A stretch of DNA of 64,000 nucleotides from positions 744,001-808,000 of the forward strand of contig NZ_JBBMFT010000001.1 of NCBI RefSeq assembly GCF_040095835.1, written 5' to 3'. The notes below the pieces were generated by a model, which made no database searches, was not told where the DNA came from, and worked only from the letters and a program-made list of their open reading frames with translations. Made by a program: the position numbers and the translations under genes. How positions within the stretch are numbered: position 1 is the stretch's first letter; each line of letters begins with the position of its first letter. This document shows positions 44,387-52,614 of this stretch, in pieces. This DNA is from Flavonifractor hominis. Lineage in GTDB: Bacteria; Bacillota; Clostridia; Oscillospirales; Oscillospiraceae.

Positions 44387-44463
44387 CGCTCCGGCCCATC
44401 CTTTTGCGCAGGAGCACTTTTCCAGTGGATCTCATGGTGCGTATTGTCGATATGGTTTGGCAT
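44383..44463 (-). CDS. 26-residue leader-like protein
   Basis: ATG 44463 has a near-perfect AAAGGAGG five bases upstream. The frame encodes MPNHIDNTHHEIHWKSAPAQ plus six residues, and its TGA overlaps the ATG of the next gene (ATGA). The strong ribosome site and coupling suggest that it is translated and hands ribosomes to the next gene, whose own start has no good site. The product is His-rich and may bind metal, but that is speculative. Confidence 0.5.
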   Translation of the reverse strand: MPNHIDNTHHEIHWKSAPAQKDGPER

Positions 44464-44519
44464 ATGACCTCCTTTCGCCGCTATGCGGCGTTTTTCCATA
44501 GGCTGAGTTGTTCATCCTC

Positions 44520-45224
44520 TCACCGAAAACCTGCGTCAATTTCCGAAAATGTCATAGTCCGATTGAACTTCTCGCTGACCTTCCCCGGCAGGGCCTGCAG
44601 TTCCAGCATCCTGGCCCACAGATCCGGGTGGTGGTCATAGAGATGGCGGAGTTCCCGCTGTCTGGCGTTGGGGCAGAACCAGCAGCCGCCCCTGTCGGTG
44701 AAGTCATAGACAGGCGAAAGCAGCCCCGCCTCCCGGCAGAGCTGCTTTGCGTCCTGTTCCGTATAGCCGTATTTGTCCAGCAGGGAGACACGGCGCCCAC
44801 CCAGCCGGAGCAGCCGCTCCTGCTCATCCCTGGCGATGCCGATGTACTGTACCGTGTCCGGCGGGAGGCTTTTCTGGTACCGCAAAATCGGTTTCAGTTT
44901 GCAGTCCCGCTGGACGGCGCATCGCCCACAGATGGGAAAAGAGCGGAGCAGGCCCTTTTTCGGCCCACGGGTGATCCGCCCGGTGAACAGCCCCACATAG
45001 GTCTGCGGTCCACGGAGGACGCGGATCTTTACGCCCATGCGCTCCAGTGCGGGGATGGCCGTGCCATAGATGAAGTCCCGGTGCTCCGGCACCTCGCCGG
45101 AGATATGGCTGTCAAACATCACTTCGCAGTACACCGCCTCATCCAACGGTTCCCCGTAACGGAGCGCCAGCAGGATGGTGGCGATGCTGTCCTTTCCAAA
45201 GGAACAGGATGCTATATGTTTCAG
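44520..45224 (-). CDS. PAPS-reductase-like PP-loop protein; apparent CTG start
   Basis: 234 residues. The PP-loop CSFGKDSIATILLAL occurs at about 6-20, with Cys clusters FPICGRCAVQRDC and GGCWFCPNARQ later, as in PAPS-reductase/DndC-like adenylating enzymes that bind Fe-S or zinc. The PP-loop lies upstream of all ATG/GTG/TTG codons in the frame, and a TGA closes the frame three codons earlier. CTG 45224, overlapping the MetK stop as CTGA, is therefore the most likely start. A role in sulfur or nucleotide modification is inferred; no dnd genes are seen. Confidence 0.75.
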   Translation of the reverse strand: MKHIASCSFGKDSIATILLALRYGEPLDEAVYCEVMFDSHISGEVPEHRDFIYGTAIPALERMGVKIRVLRGPQTYVGLFTGRITRGPKKGLLRSFPICGRCAVQRDCKLKPILRYQKSLPPDTVQYIGIARDEQERLLRLGGRRVSLLDKYGYTEQDAKQLCREAGLLSPVYDFTDRGGCWFCPNARQRELRHLYDHHPDLWARMLELQALPGKVSEKFNRTMTFSEIDAGFR

Positions 45225-46372
45225 CCGCCATCATCTCCGCACTCCAGCTCTGCACACAACTCCGCAAACTTTCCAGCCTGCCCGGTCAGCTCCCACGGCA
45301 GGCTTGCCCTGGTGAAGTGGCCATAGTTGCAGGCGTCCGCGAAGATGGGCCGGTCCAGTTGTAGGGCGCGGATCATACCCGCGGGCGTGAGGTCAAAGAA
45401 ACAGCGGACCGCCTGTTCCAGCAGTTCGTCCGGGTATGTGCCGGTGAGGTGGGTATCTACATCCACAGCCACCGGCTCAGCCCGTCCGATGGCATAGGCC
45501 AGGGCGACCGTGCATTTCTCCGCGAGGCCGGCGGCCACAATGTTCTTTGCGATGCAGCGGGCCATGTAGGCGCCGCTGCGGTCCACTTTGGTCCCGTCCT
45601 TGCCGGACAGCGCGCCACCGCCGTGGGGCGCCAGCCCTCCATAGGTGTCCACCATCAGCTTGCGGCCGGTCAGCCCGGTGTCTGCCTCGATCCCGCCCAG
45701 CACAAAGCGGCCAGAGGGGTTGATGAGGATCTCCGTATCCTCATCCGCGGGGAAGATGCGGAGGGCGGGCTGAATGACAAACTCCAGCAGTTCCTCCCGC
45801 AGCCGGGACAGGTCCTTATCCTCCGCATGCTGACAGGAGAGGACGATGGCGGAGATCCGCCGGGGAACGCCGAAGGCGTACTCTACGGACACCTGCGCCT
45901 TTCCGTCCGGCCGCAGGCCGCTGATCCTGCCCATCGTCCGCGCACAGGCGAGCAGGGCGGTCAGGCGGTGGGCCAACACCACTGGCAGGGGCAGGAGGTT
46001 TTCCGTTTCGCTGCAGGCGTAGCCATACACGATCCCCTGATCACCGGCTGCGGTCTGTTCCCCGTGTTGTACTGCCTCTGCGATGTCTGGGCTTTGAGGC
46101 TGGATGAGGACCTCCACGTCAAAGTTCCTGCAGTTGTAGCCGGCCCGTCGCACCGTGTCGCGCACGATGGAAGGGATATCCGGGATCGTCAGCGCGGTGA
46201 TCTCGCCGGCCACCACGAATTTGCCCGCCGTCGCCAGAACTTCACAGGCGACGCGGGCGTCGGGGTCGTGTTCCAGGCAGCAGTCCAGCACCGTGTCCGC
46301 TATGGTGTCGCACAGTTTGTCCGGGTGGCCTGCCGTGACGGACTCCGCTGTCAGAATGGTCTTATCTTTCAT
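45221..46372 (-). CDS. metK: S-adenosylmethionine synthetase
   Basis: 383 residues, near the usual 380-400. Signature motifs are present: TAESVTAGHPDKLCD (about 7-21), GDQGIVYGYA (about 110) and GGGALSGKDGTKVDRSGAY (about 245). ATG 46372 has AAGGA six bases upstream. It makes SAM from methionine and ATP in the cytoplasm. A metK inside a conjugative element is unusual; here it lies between a cytosine and an adenine DNA methyltransferase, so it may feed SAM to them. It overlaps the DUF3846 gene by 11 bases. Confidence 0.93.
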   Translation of the reverse strand: MKDKTILTAESVTAGHPDKLCDTIADTVLDCCLEHDPDARVACEVLATAGKFVVAGEITALTIPDIPSIVRDTVRRAGYNCRNFDVEVLIQPQSPDIAEAVQHGEQTAAGDQGIVYGYACSETENLLPLPVVLAHRLTALLACARTMGRISGLRPDGKAQVSVEYAFGVPRRISAIVLSCQHAEDKDLSRLREELLEFVIQPALRIFPADEDTEILINPSGRFVLGGIEADTGLTGRKLMVDTYGGLAPHGGGALSGKDGTKVDRSGAYMARCIAKNIVAAGLAEKCTVALAYAIGRAEPVAVDVDTHLTGTYPDELLEQAVRCFFDLTPAGMIRALQLDRPIFADACNYGHFTRASLPWELTGQAGKFAELCAELECGDDGG

Positions 46373-46742
46373 GCTCATTCCTTCTCTCTTTCTTTTTGGG
46401 GAGCGGGAACAGCATCTCTCGGCTGTACAGGGATTCATATTTTCGAAGCTGTTCCGGCGTCAAAGACACAAAGGTTTCCCCGCCGAGGCCGGCGAGGAAA
46501 AAGGTGCCGCACACGACATCATACGGATCCCCGTTTTCCAGCCGGAGGAGGCGGTTTGGCTGCAGGCCGGCAAACTTGCCGCTGCTGTTAAATATAAGCG
46601 CCACGGGATCCTCATAGGGGTATGTGGCGTCGATGTCCCCGCCGACAATCTCCTGCATGGCCTGCAGGGTGTCTGGGATCTGCCGGGGATATGGCGGTTT
46701 CCCCGGCTCTACAACGAGGATTGTCAGATGGTTATCGCTCAT
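46362..46742 (-). CDS. DUF3846 protein
   Basis: 126 residues from ATG 46742. The DUF3846 pattern is clear: ILVVEPGKPPYPRQIPDTLQ, then MQEIVGGDIDATYPYEDPVA, LNR-like LQPNRLLR and GTFFLAG. DUF3846 proteins are widespread on plasmids and ICEs; function unknown. AGGAAGGA precedes the ATG, and the gene overlaps its upstream neighbour by 11 bases. Confidence 0.82.
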   Translation of the reverse strand: MSDNHLTILVVEPGKPPYPRQIPDTLQAMQEIVGGDIDATYPYEDPVALIFNSSGKFAGLQPNRLLRLENGDPYDVVCGTFFLAGLGGETFVSLTPEQLRKYESLYSREMLFPLPKKKERRNEHER

Positions 46743-47130
46743 GGCAATCCTTCCTCTTGGCGGGAGCGCCCTGTTGACTGCTGCGGCCTGTATCCCGTTG
46801 CACAACTTCGCGCTCCCGTTCTATTTGTTGAAACATTTTCAGCGTTTCCCGAAATGCCATATACTGCTGGATCCGTTTCGGGTCATCTGTAATTGTACGC
46901 ACAGTTTCCCAAAAGGGACTCCCATGTAAGCTGACATCTTCCTGTACAACCAGCGCCGGCCGCTCGCCATTCTCCATTGTGACACGGCAATCCCGCAGAT
47001 CTTCCGCATGGTCATAAACACCATACGCGATACCAACGATTTTCAATGTTTCCAGTGCATCTACGGTTACGGAAAATCCTGTGGAATTCATGTGCAGTTC
47101 TCCCGTCAGAGAGATGGTTTTTCTTGCCAT
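46732..47130 (-). CDS. Hypothetical ICE protein (132 residues)
   Basis: Starts MARKTISLTGELHMNSTGFS and continues with a beta-rich core, VTVDALETLKIVGIAYGVYD and WETVRTITDDPKRIQQYMAF, ending in a charged tail. RBS GAGAGG is upstream. No motif recognised. Coupled to DUF3846 by overlap. Confidence 0.55.
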   Translation of the reverse strand: MARKTISLTGELHMNSTGFSVTVDALETLKIVGIAYGVYDHAEDLRDCRVTMENGERPALVVQEDVSLHGSPFWETVRTITDDPKRIQQYMAFRETLKMFQQIEREREVVQRDTGRSSQQGAPAKRKDCHER

Positions 47131-47148
47131 ACCGCGCCTCTCTTTCTC

Positions 47149-47691
47149 TTATCGCTCATGGTGGCCCTTCTTCCTGCCTGGCTTTTCGCCGGAAAACAGA
47201 TCCATTTCCTGCATGCGCTCGAAGTGCCGGGCTTGCCGCACCTCGTCGTGCACATTTTTCAGCGCAGCCTCCAGTTCCGGCACCGGCAGGCCGTTCTGGC
47301 GGTATCCCTCCAGAATGCCGCCATAGTAGGCGGGAGAAGGGATGGCGGGATCCCGCCACAGTTCCCCGGTCATGATGTAGGCCATGACGGTCACGTCTTT
47401 TCCGTCACCGGTGCGGACCGTGATATCCTCTTTTTCGTACAGGCGCGGGTATCCCTCATAGACGTCCAAGGATTGCTCACACTCCGTCGTCAGTTTCCAC
47501 AGCAGGCCGTGGACCTGGCTGCCGGGCAGAGGCTCGATGGTGGCGACGCCGGTCCCGCGCCGGTTGCCGCGGAACAGCAGTTCATAGCCGTCCAGCACCG
47601 CAGGTCCAACCACTTGAGCGGCAGGACAGCGGATCGCCATCTGCTCCAAATTGATATTGCTGCCATAGGCAAAATACAGCCGTTCCGTCAT
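47149..47691 (-). CDS. Gamma-glutamylcyclotransferase-like (AIG2/GGCT fold) protein
   Basis: 180 residues from ATG 47691. It begins with the fold signature LYFAYGSNINLEQM (about 5-18), then FRGNRRGTGVATIEPLPGSQ and VHGLLWKLT; the likely catalytic Glu is in DVYEGYPRLYEKEDI (about 89-103). GGCT-type enzymes release or transfer gamma-glutamyl groups. The nearby amidoligase (47946-48908) makes amide links. The two families have been noted to travel together, so they may form a tagging and untagging pair. Confidence 0.85.
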   Translation of the reverse strand: MTERLYFAYGSNINLEQMAIRCPAAQVVGPAVLDGYELLFRGNRRGTGVATIEPLPGSQVHGLLWKLTTECEQSLDVYEGYPRLYEKEDITVRTGDGKDVTVMAYIMTGELWRDPAIPSPAYYGGILEGYRQNGLPVPELEAALKNVHDEVRQARHFERMQEMDLFSGEKPGRKKGHHER

Positions 47692-47692
47692 A

Positions 47693-47941
47693 TCAGTTCT
47701 CCAAAATCGTGAGAGCGCCCACTTTCGCCAACTGGGCAAACATCATGCGGGCCTGCTGCTCCACATCCCCATCCGGCAGCGGGAAGTCCAGGCCGGTAGT
47801 TCGCATCACATTGTTCCGCAGAAACCAGATGTAGCTCTCCGTGTCAGGAAACTCCGTGGGGTCAAACACACGGGCGCGCAGCTGGTCCATGATCTCCGCC
47901 CCGGTACCGGACAGGATATCTTCTTCCATGCGGATCTTCAT
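47693..47941 (-). CDS. Small hypothetical protein between amidoligase and GGCT (82 residues)
   Basis: MKIRMEEDILSGTGAEIMDQ starts at ATG 47941 behind GGAGAGG. The core TESYIWFLRNNVMRTTG and DVEQQARMMFAQLAKVGAL is helical. Because it lies exactly between the amidoligase and the GGCT-like gene it could be their substrate or adaptor, but no motif shows this. Confidence 0.55.
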   Translation of the reverse strand: MKIRMEEDILSGTGAEIMDQLRARVFDPTEFPDTESYIWFLRNNVMRTTGLDFPLPDGDVEQQARMMFAQLAKVGALTILEN

Positions 47942-47945
47942 CTCG

Positions 47946-48908
47946 TCACCTCTCCATCTCTCGGTTCTTTTTCTTCTTTTTATTGACTTCGTAACTGTCC
48001 TTGTCGTAGCGCCAGGCGCGGTCACCGTCCAGGTTGGCCAGCAGATGGTCGCGGGTATTCTTAAACTCCGGCCCATTGAGGCCCAGGCACACCAGCCAGA
48101 CACGGAAGGTGAACAGCTCATTGTCGCTGTGGGTTTTCCGCATGACGGTGCTGCGCTGGGCGATGGCCTGGGCGGACATGGCGAGGCACAGGTTGATGTA
48201 CGCCGCGGCCCGGCCTGCATGGAGGGTGGAGTTGAAACAGCGCCACTCCACCGTGCCGCGATAGAACACCGAGTGCAGGTTTAAGGCATAATAGCGTGTC
48301 CAGTTGTAATGCTCTCCGGAACTGATATCCCCTTCATACCAAATGCGTTCCAACTGCGTCAGATCCTTGGTTTCTTCGGCAGAGAGGGTGCGGGCCTGCC
48401 GCAGCATGGGTTCCCGCACTTTTTGACAATATTCCCGCACCCTGTTTGGGTTCACCTGCAATGCCTTAAATAGAATATCTTCTTTGGAGTACATGATGCT
48501 CAGGAGGTTTTTCAGGCTCTGGCGGTTGTGGTTGGCAGCGTCCACATGGACATGGAGGCCGCAGGAGCTGTTGACCTTTGCCCCCGCATGCCGGACCTGC
48601 CGCACACACTCCTGAAACTTGGGCAGTTCTGCATAGGTGAGCTTTGGCGACACCATTTCAACTTTATACCGTCTGTCGTTTGTATGTTTATAGCCATCCA
48701 ACGTCTTACACTCACCGTAGATACTGCCATCGCTCATCAGTTTCCATTCTTTGTTTTCTGTGTCTTTAACGACCCATGTATCATAGGCGCCACCTTTATA
48801 CCGGGGCACTGTTCCAAAATAGTCCGCCAGCGCCTGCGCGGCCTGCTCGCGGGTGATGCCAGTCATCTCTACCTCGACGCCGAAATACTGGTCCTTCATC
48901 CCAGTCAT
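47946..48908 (-). CDS. Putative amidoligase (glutamine-synthetase-like fold, PF12224 type)
   Basis: 320 residues. The family features visible are FGVEVEMTGITREQA near the N-terminus, the SDGSIYG strand, VEMVSPKL, and CGLHVHVDAANHNRQSLKNL (about 115-134), which holds the metal/ATP-binding His residues. The later YRGTVEWRCFNSTLHA segment supplies an expected catalytic Arg. Amidoligases join an amino group to a carboxylate and often sit with GGCT-like hydrolases in peptide-modification clusters. The ATG overlaps the stop of the cytosine methyltransferase (ATGA). Confidence 0.85.
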   Translation of the reverse strand: MTGMKDQYFGVEVEMTGITREQAAQALADYFGTVPRYKGGAYDTWVVKDTENKEWKLMSDGSIYGECKTLDGYKHTNDRRYKVEMVSPKLTYAELPKFQECVRQVRHAGAKVNSSCGLHVHVDAANHNRQSLKNLLSIMYSKEDILFKALQVNPNRVREYCQKVREPMLRQARTLSAEETKDLTQLERIWYEGDISSGEHYNWTRYYALNLHSVFYRGTVEWRCFNSTLHAGRAAAYINLCLAMSAQAIAQRSTVMRKTHSDNELFTFRVWLVCLGLNGPEFKNTRDHLLANLDGDRAWRYDKDSYEVNKKKKKNREMER

Positions 48909-50062
48909 GCTGCCGCCTCCTTCCGCAGTTCTTCATCCACGGCCCGGATGCGCCGGCCAATGGCCTCGATTACTGTGACGGTGACGCTGTTGCCTGCCTG
49001 CTTGTAGGCTTGGGCATCTGAGTTGATGGCGAGGATCTTGTCGATCTGCTCATCTTCAAAGCCCTGCAGGCGCAGGCACTCTCTGGGCATCAGGCGGCGG
49101 ATGCGTCCGCCGCGCTCTACAATGCCCTGTACACTGGCGGCATCATGGGCGACTCCAGCCCCGACCCGTCCGGCACGTGTGGAGCTGCCCGGATAGCCCA
49201 AGTCCACGCTGTCGCCGGGCACCGCTTCCTGATAACCTTTTCGGGTGGCTTCCTTGATCAGCAGCGCCCCAGAGCGTTCCCCTTTGTGGTTGGACAGAGT
49301 TGTCTGACCATAGCGGGCGGTGATGCACCTGGCTTGCCGTGTCCGTTTCGGATGCCCTGCGCACAGATCTACAAAGGGCGCATCCGGCGGAAGCAGGTAC
49401 AGCCCGGTTTTCACACCGAGGCCGCCACCGCCCGCCGTCTGGGTGCAGGCTACTCCTTCCGGGTCATAGACTCGGTGCCCTTGGGCGCCGCCGAGGAGTT
49501 GTATAAGAGCCTTCGCACCATTTCCGAAGACAGGTAATATTTTTCCGGCGAATCGGGGATCAAGATAGCAGATAAGGAACACCCTTCGCCTTGACTGGGG
49601 GACTCCAAAATGTTTGCTGTTAAGCACAGACCATTCGACATGGTACCCCAGGTCAGAAAGCGCGGAGAGGATGGCCGCAAACGTCCTGCCGCCGTCATGG
49701 TTAAGCAGTCCTGGAACATTTTCGAGCAGAAGATACGAAGGCCGTCTGGCTTCAGCCAGGCGGGCAATTTCAAAGAAGAGAGTACCTCTTGCATCGTCAA
49801 ATCCTTTTCTGCGGCCAGCGAGAGAAAATGCCTGGCAGGGGAATCCCCCGCATAAGAGGTCAAATTCGGGCAGGTCGTTGGGGTCAATGGTCCGGGCGTC
49901 TGGATAGTATCGTTCCTCCTTCCTGATGTCGTGGATCGCACGGTAACTGGCCTCGGCATATTTGTCTATCTCGCAGTGTCCAACGCACTGGAAGCCGCCG
50001 GCGCGGGTCAGCCCCGCCCGAAAGCCGCCGATCCCGGCGAACATATCAAAATATCGAATCAG
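48905..50062 (-). CDS. C5-cytosine DNA methyltransferase; apparent CTG start
   Basis: 385 residues. Motifs: I FAGIGGFRAG (about 8-17), IV GGFPCQAFS with the catalytic Cys (about 70), VI LLENVPG (about 115), VIII RRRVFLI, and IX/X RLMPRECLRLQGFEDEQ and QAGNSVTV. ATG 50044 would begin directly at motif I and delete the preceding strand (IRYFD). CTG 50062 overlaps the previous TGA as CTGA and restores it, and a TGA closes the frame three codons earlier. ATT 50059 is another option. No restriction partner is present; protection or epigenetic control of ICE DNA is likely. Confidence 0.88.
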   Translation of the reverse strand: MIRYFDMFAGIGGFRAGLTRAGGFQCVGHCEIDKYAEASYRAIHDIRKEERYYPDARTIDPNDLPEFDLLCGGFPCQAFSLAGRRKGFDDARGTLFFEIARLAEARRPSYLLLENVPGLLNHDGGRTFAAILSALSDLGYHVEWSVLNSKHFGVPQSRRRVFLICYLDPRFAGKILPVFGNGAKALIQLLGGAQGHRVYDPEGVACTQTAGGGGLGVKTGLYLLPPDAPFVDLCAGHPKRTRQARCITARYGQTTLSNHKGERSGALLIKEATRKGYQEAVPGDSVDLGYPGSSTRAGRVGAGVAHDAASVQGIVERGGRIRRLMPRECLRLQGFEDEQIDKILAINSDAQAYKQAGNSVTVTVIEAIGRRIRAVDEELRKEAAA

Positions 50063-50355
50063 ATGGTATCATCTCCCTCCTGCAGCGCACGGAGAAAGCC
50101 GAGGACGTCCTCATCGACGGCCCCAGCCTGCTCCGGCTGCGTTGTGGTCTTTGTAAAGGAAACGCCTGTCAGTTCCTCCCGGATGGTTCTGCGGACGGCT
50201 TCCAGCAGTTCCTGCTGTTCCATGTAGCCGTTAATCATCCTGCACACGGCTTCCATACGCTGTCCAGGCGCAACGGCGGACAGGCGCTCCCATGCGTCCC
50301 GCTGCTCCCGCTGGGCCAGGGAGAAGGAAAGGCTGAGCCGTCGCTTCTCAGGCAT
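50059..50355 (-). CDS. ParR-like partner of the actin-type segregation protein
   Basis: 98 residues from ATG 50355, overlapping the ParM-like gene by eight bases. The start RRLSLSFSLAQREQRDAWER followed by MEAVCRMINGYMEQQELLEA looks like a ribbon-helix-helix DNA-binding domain, as in ParR/StbB proteins. Position right after a ParM-like gene supports this. The family assignment rests mainly on context. Confidence 0.6.
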   Translation of the reverse strand: MPEKRRLSLSFSLAQREQRDAWERLSAVAPGQRMEAVCRMINGYMEQQELLEAVRRTIREELTGVSFTKTTTQPEQAGAVDEDVLGFLRALQEGDDTI

Positions 50356-51277
50356 GGGCGCCGCTCCCCGACATCTGCCGTACAAGCCGTTCATAGCCCT
50401 TGGCGTTCAGGGATACGTCATCGAGGATCACGGGCCGGCACAGGCCGTTTGTGGCCGAAACACGGCGTTTCAGGAGCGCCGCTCCGCCTCCCATAAAAAT
50501 AGCGGGCATGGCGCGGGTGTCCAGGCCGCACTCCGTGATAGCGGAGAGCAGGTTCTGCACATACAGGTCCGCCTGGGCATGGATGATGCTTTTTGCCTCG
50601 TCCGGGAGACTGCTGACGTCGCCCCGCAGGACACACTCGATCTGCGCCGCTGTCAGGGAAAGGCCCAGGGCGCGCCGCACCTGTTCCCCGATCTCGTCGA
50701 TGCAGCGGATCATGCCTAATTCCAGGCTGCGGCAGGTGGCGGCGTTGGGGAGGCGGTTGTCCAGACGCATCAGGTCCACCGTCCAGCCGCCGATGTCCGC
50801 CACTATGACGGACGGCTCGTCCAGCAGCTCCGTCTGTGTCAGCACGGCGGCATAGCCCTGGGGGAACAGTTTCACATCCCGGACGGTGACGGCATAGTCC
50901 CGGCCCTCGTAGCGAAAGGACACCGGCTTGCCGTCCCGCAGCAGATAGGCGCGGAACTTCTTCTTGTCCCGGCCAAAACTGGTCAGGGGCAGGCCGGCGG
51001 CCAAAATAACGGAGCAAGTGCGCTCGGCGCTGCGGCAGTCCATCTCCCTGGCGATGGCCGCCAGGGTCAGCAGATAGTAGTCCTCCGTCCGGGTCTTGTC
51101 TTTCTGCAGGGGCTGCCTGCCGCTGCCCACCACATAGTACGTTCCGCCGTATTCCAGCACATTCTTCTGGGTGTACGGCTCATGCTCATAGGCCACCAGC
51201 CCCGAGGGGAAGGAACCGTGGACAGTTTTCATGGCCGCGTAGCCGTGGTCCACGCCGATGGTGATGGAATCTTTTAT
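50348..51277 (-). CDS. ParM/StbA-like actin ATPase; apparent ATA start
   Basis: 309 residues. Actin-type motifs: phosphate 1 ITIGVDHGYAAMKT (about 5-18), phosphate 2 VIVADIGGWTVDLMRLD (about 167), and the adenosine motif AIFMGGGAALLKRR (about 260). The first standard start, GTG 51253, lies inside phosphate 1 and would remove its strand. An ATA at 51277 overlaps the previous TAA (ATAA) and would give a complete domain. ParM filaments push plasmid copies apart; in an ICE this would help keep the excised circle. Confidence 0.85.
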   Translation of the reverse strand: MKDSITIGVDHGYAAMKTVHGSFPSGLVAYEHEPYTQKNVLEYGGTYYVVGSGRQPLQKDKTRTEDYYLLTLAAIAREMDCRSAERTCSVILAAGLPLTSFGRDKKKFRAYLLRDGKPVSFRYEGRDYAVTVRDVKLFPQGYAAVLTQTELLDEPSVIVADIGGWTVDLMRLDNRLPNAATCRSLELGMIRCIDEIGEQVRRALGLSLTAAQIECVLRGDVSSLPDEAKSIIHAQADLYVQNLLSAITECGLDTRAMPAIFMGGGAALLKRRVSATNGLCRPVILDDVSLNAKGYERLVRQMSGSGAHA

Positions 51278-51930
51278 CGGGTGTCACCACCTTTCTCCGG
51301 TTTCTCCCGCTGATGCTTTGCCCACTCCAGCGGAAGGCAGAAACCGTACAGGGAAAAATTCCAGACACAGGGATCCACATCGAATCGCTCTGTGCCGCCG
51401 TATTTGGCGCAAAGCCTTGGCATCATCTTGGGGAAGGCCCGCGGACCGCTGGGGACGTGGATACCGTCCCGATATACAACCTCGCTTTGGAGTTCATCTC
51501 GCAGTTTCAGATACCCGGCAGTATCGAGATCGCCATAGGCATCTTGCCCGGTCAAGTTGTGGTACACGTCGTTGCCAACATAGGCGATGCTCTCGAAGCT
51601 GCAATCTCCATATGGTTCCACATCCGCCAGCGTGTCCGGATCCCGCAGCGCGTTCAGGTATACCGCTTTGCCCTGGGCGATCAGCCAAGCCCGGAAATCA
51701 ATGAATCCCTCCAGCGTGCAGCCGTTTTCCTTGATGATACTGGCCGCATCCCATAGGCCGAACGGCTCTGCCAAGTCCATGTAAGCCTGAAATATATTGT
51801 GAAATTGCCGCGCGGCCCCGGTCCCCATTATCAAAAGGCCGTCCCGCAGATGCTCCGTTATGGCGTCCATATCCTGACCGCAGGCGGTTTTCGCCTCCTG
51901 AATCAGCGCCCAGAAGGTATCCTTGCTCAT
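51274..51930 (-). CDS. DUF4240-like protein
   Basis: 218 residues. Begins MSKDTFWALIQEAKTACGQD and contains FQAYMDLAEPFGLWDAASII and FIDFRAWLIAQGKAVYLNAL, the helical pattern of DUF4240 proteins. The C-terminus is different (PKMMPRLCAKYGG). Coupled to the ParM-like gene by overlap. Function unknown. Confidence 0.65.
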   Translation of the reverse strand: MSKDTFWALIQEAKTACGQDMDAITEHLRDGLLIMGTGAARQFHNIFQAYMDLAEPFGLWDAASIIKENGCTLEGFIDFRAWLIAQGKAVYLNALRDPDTLADVEPYGDCSFESIAYVGNDVYHNLTGQDAYGDLDTAGYLKLRDELQSEVVYRDGIHVPSGPRAFPKMMPRLCAKYGGTERFDVDPCVWNFSLYGFCLPLEWAKHQREKPEKGGDTR

Positions 51931-51950
51931 CCCATTGTCAGGTTTCTGTT

Positions 51951-52613
51951 CTATCGCTCAGCACCTTCCTTCCATTTTTCTTTTTGTTTGCCCGTCTGAC
52001 GCTCCTGCTTCTGGGGCAGAAGGTCCTGAAAGCCCAGGTCATGCAGTACCCGCGTATAGAGCTGCTTTTCAAAGGCCCGGTATTCCGGGGCAGCGGTATC
52101 CACATCCAGCAGGACAGCCTTTTCACAAGTCGTGCCGGGCACGACCTCCCACCGGACGGCGTGGAACCGCAGGGCGGTCAAGTACTGCAGGAGCTGGTGT
52201 CCGTCAGCATAGTCAAAAACACCGCGGTTGTCCTCATAGGGGAACTCGCCGGGAATGTTGGGATAGCCGGAGATCGCCAGGGCGGCGTCGTAGAGGCGGA
52301 AACCGCCCTCATCAAAATCCGGGGCAATGGTGTCGTAGAACCGCCGGAGCTGCTCCGTACTGTCCAGGGCCGGATAAAAGGACGCAAAGGCTTTCTTCAG
52401 CGTTTCCACTATCTGGCGCTCCTGATTAGCGGCATATTCCTTACTGCAGCTCTCCTGGTAGTATTCATCAATGAGCGGTTCCAGTTCATTGATCTTGCTC
52501 TGGAGCTGCGCGCATTCCATTCGGCTGAGGTCCAATTCGGCGTTGGATTCCTCCAACGCCTGCCGCAGAGCGGGGTAGTCCCGAACCGCGGCGATCAGGT
52601 CCCTGACTTTCAT
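51951..52613 (-). CDS. Hypothetical ICE protein (220 residues)
   Basis: An N-terminal coiled coil (YPALRQALEESNAELDLSRM; LQSKINELEPLIDEYY) is followed by a globular part with GFRLYDAALAISGYPNIPGE and HAVRWEVVPGTTCEKAVLL. The tail is Lys-rich. No family recognised. The start codon lies just after the stop of the next gene upstream, so it is in the same operon. Confidence 0.6.
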   Translation of the reverse strand: MKVRDLIAAVRDYPALRQALEESNAELDLSRMECAQLQSKINELEPLIDEYYQESCSKEYAANQERQIVETLKKAFASFYPALDSTEQLRRFYDTIAPDFDEGGFRLYDAALAISGYPNIPGEFPYEDNRGVFDYADGHQLLQYLTALRFHAVRWEVVPGTTCEKAVLLDVDTAAPEYRAFEKQLYTRVLHDLGFQDLLPQKQERQTGKQKEKWKEGAER

Positions 52614-52614
52614 G

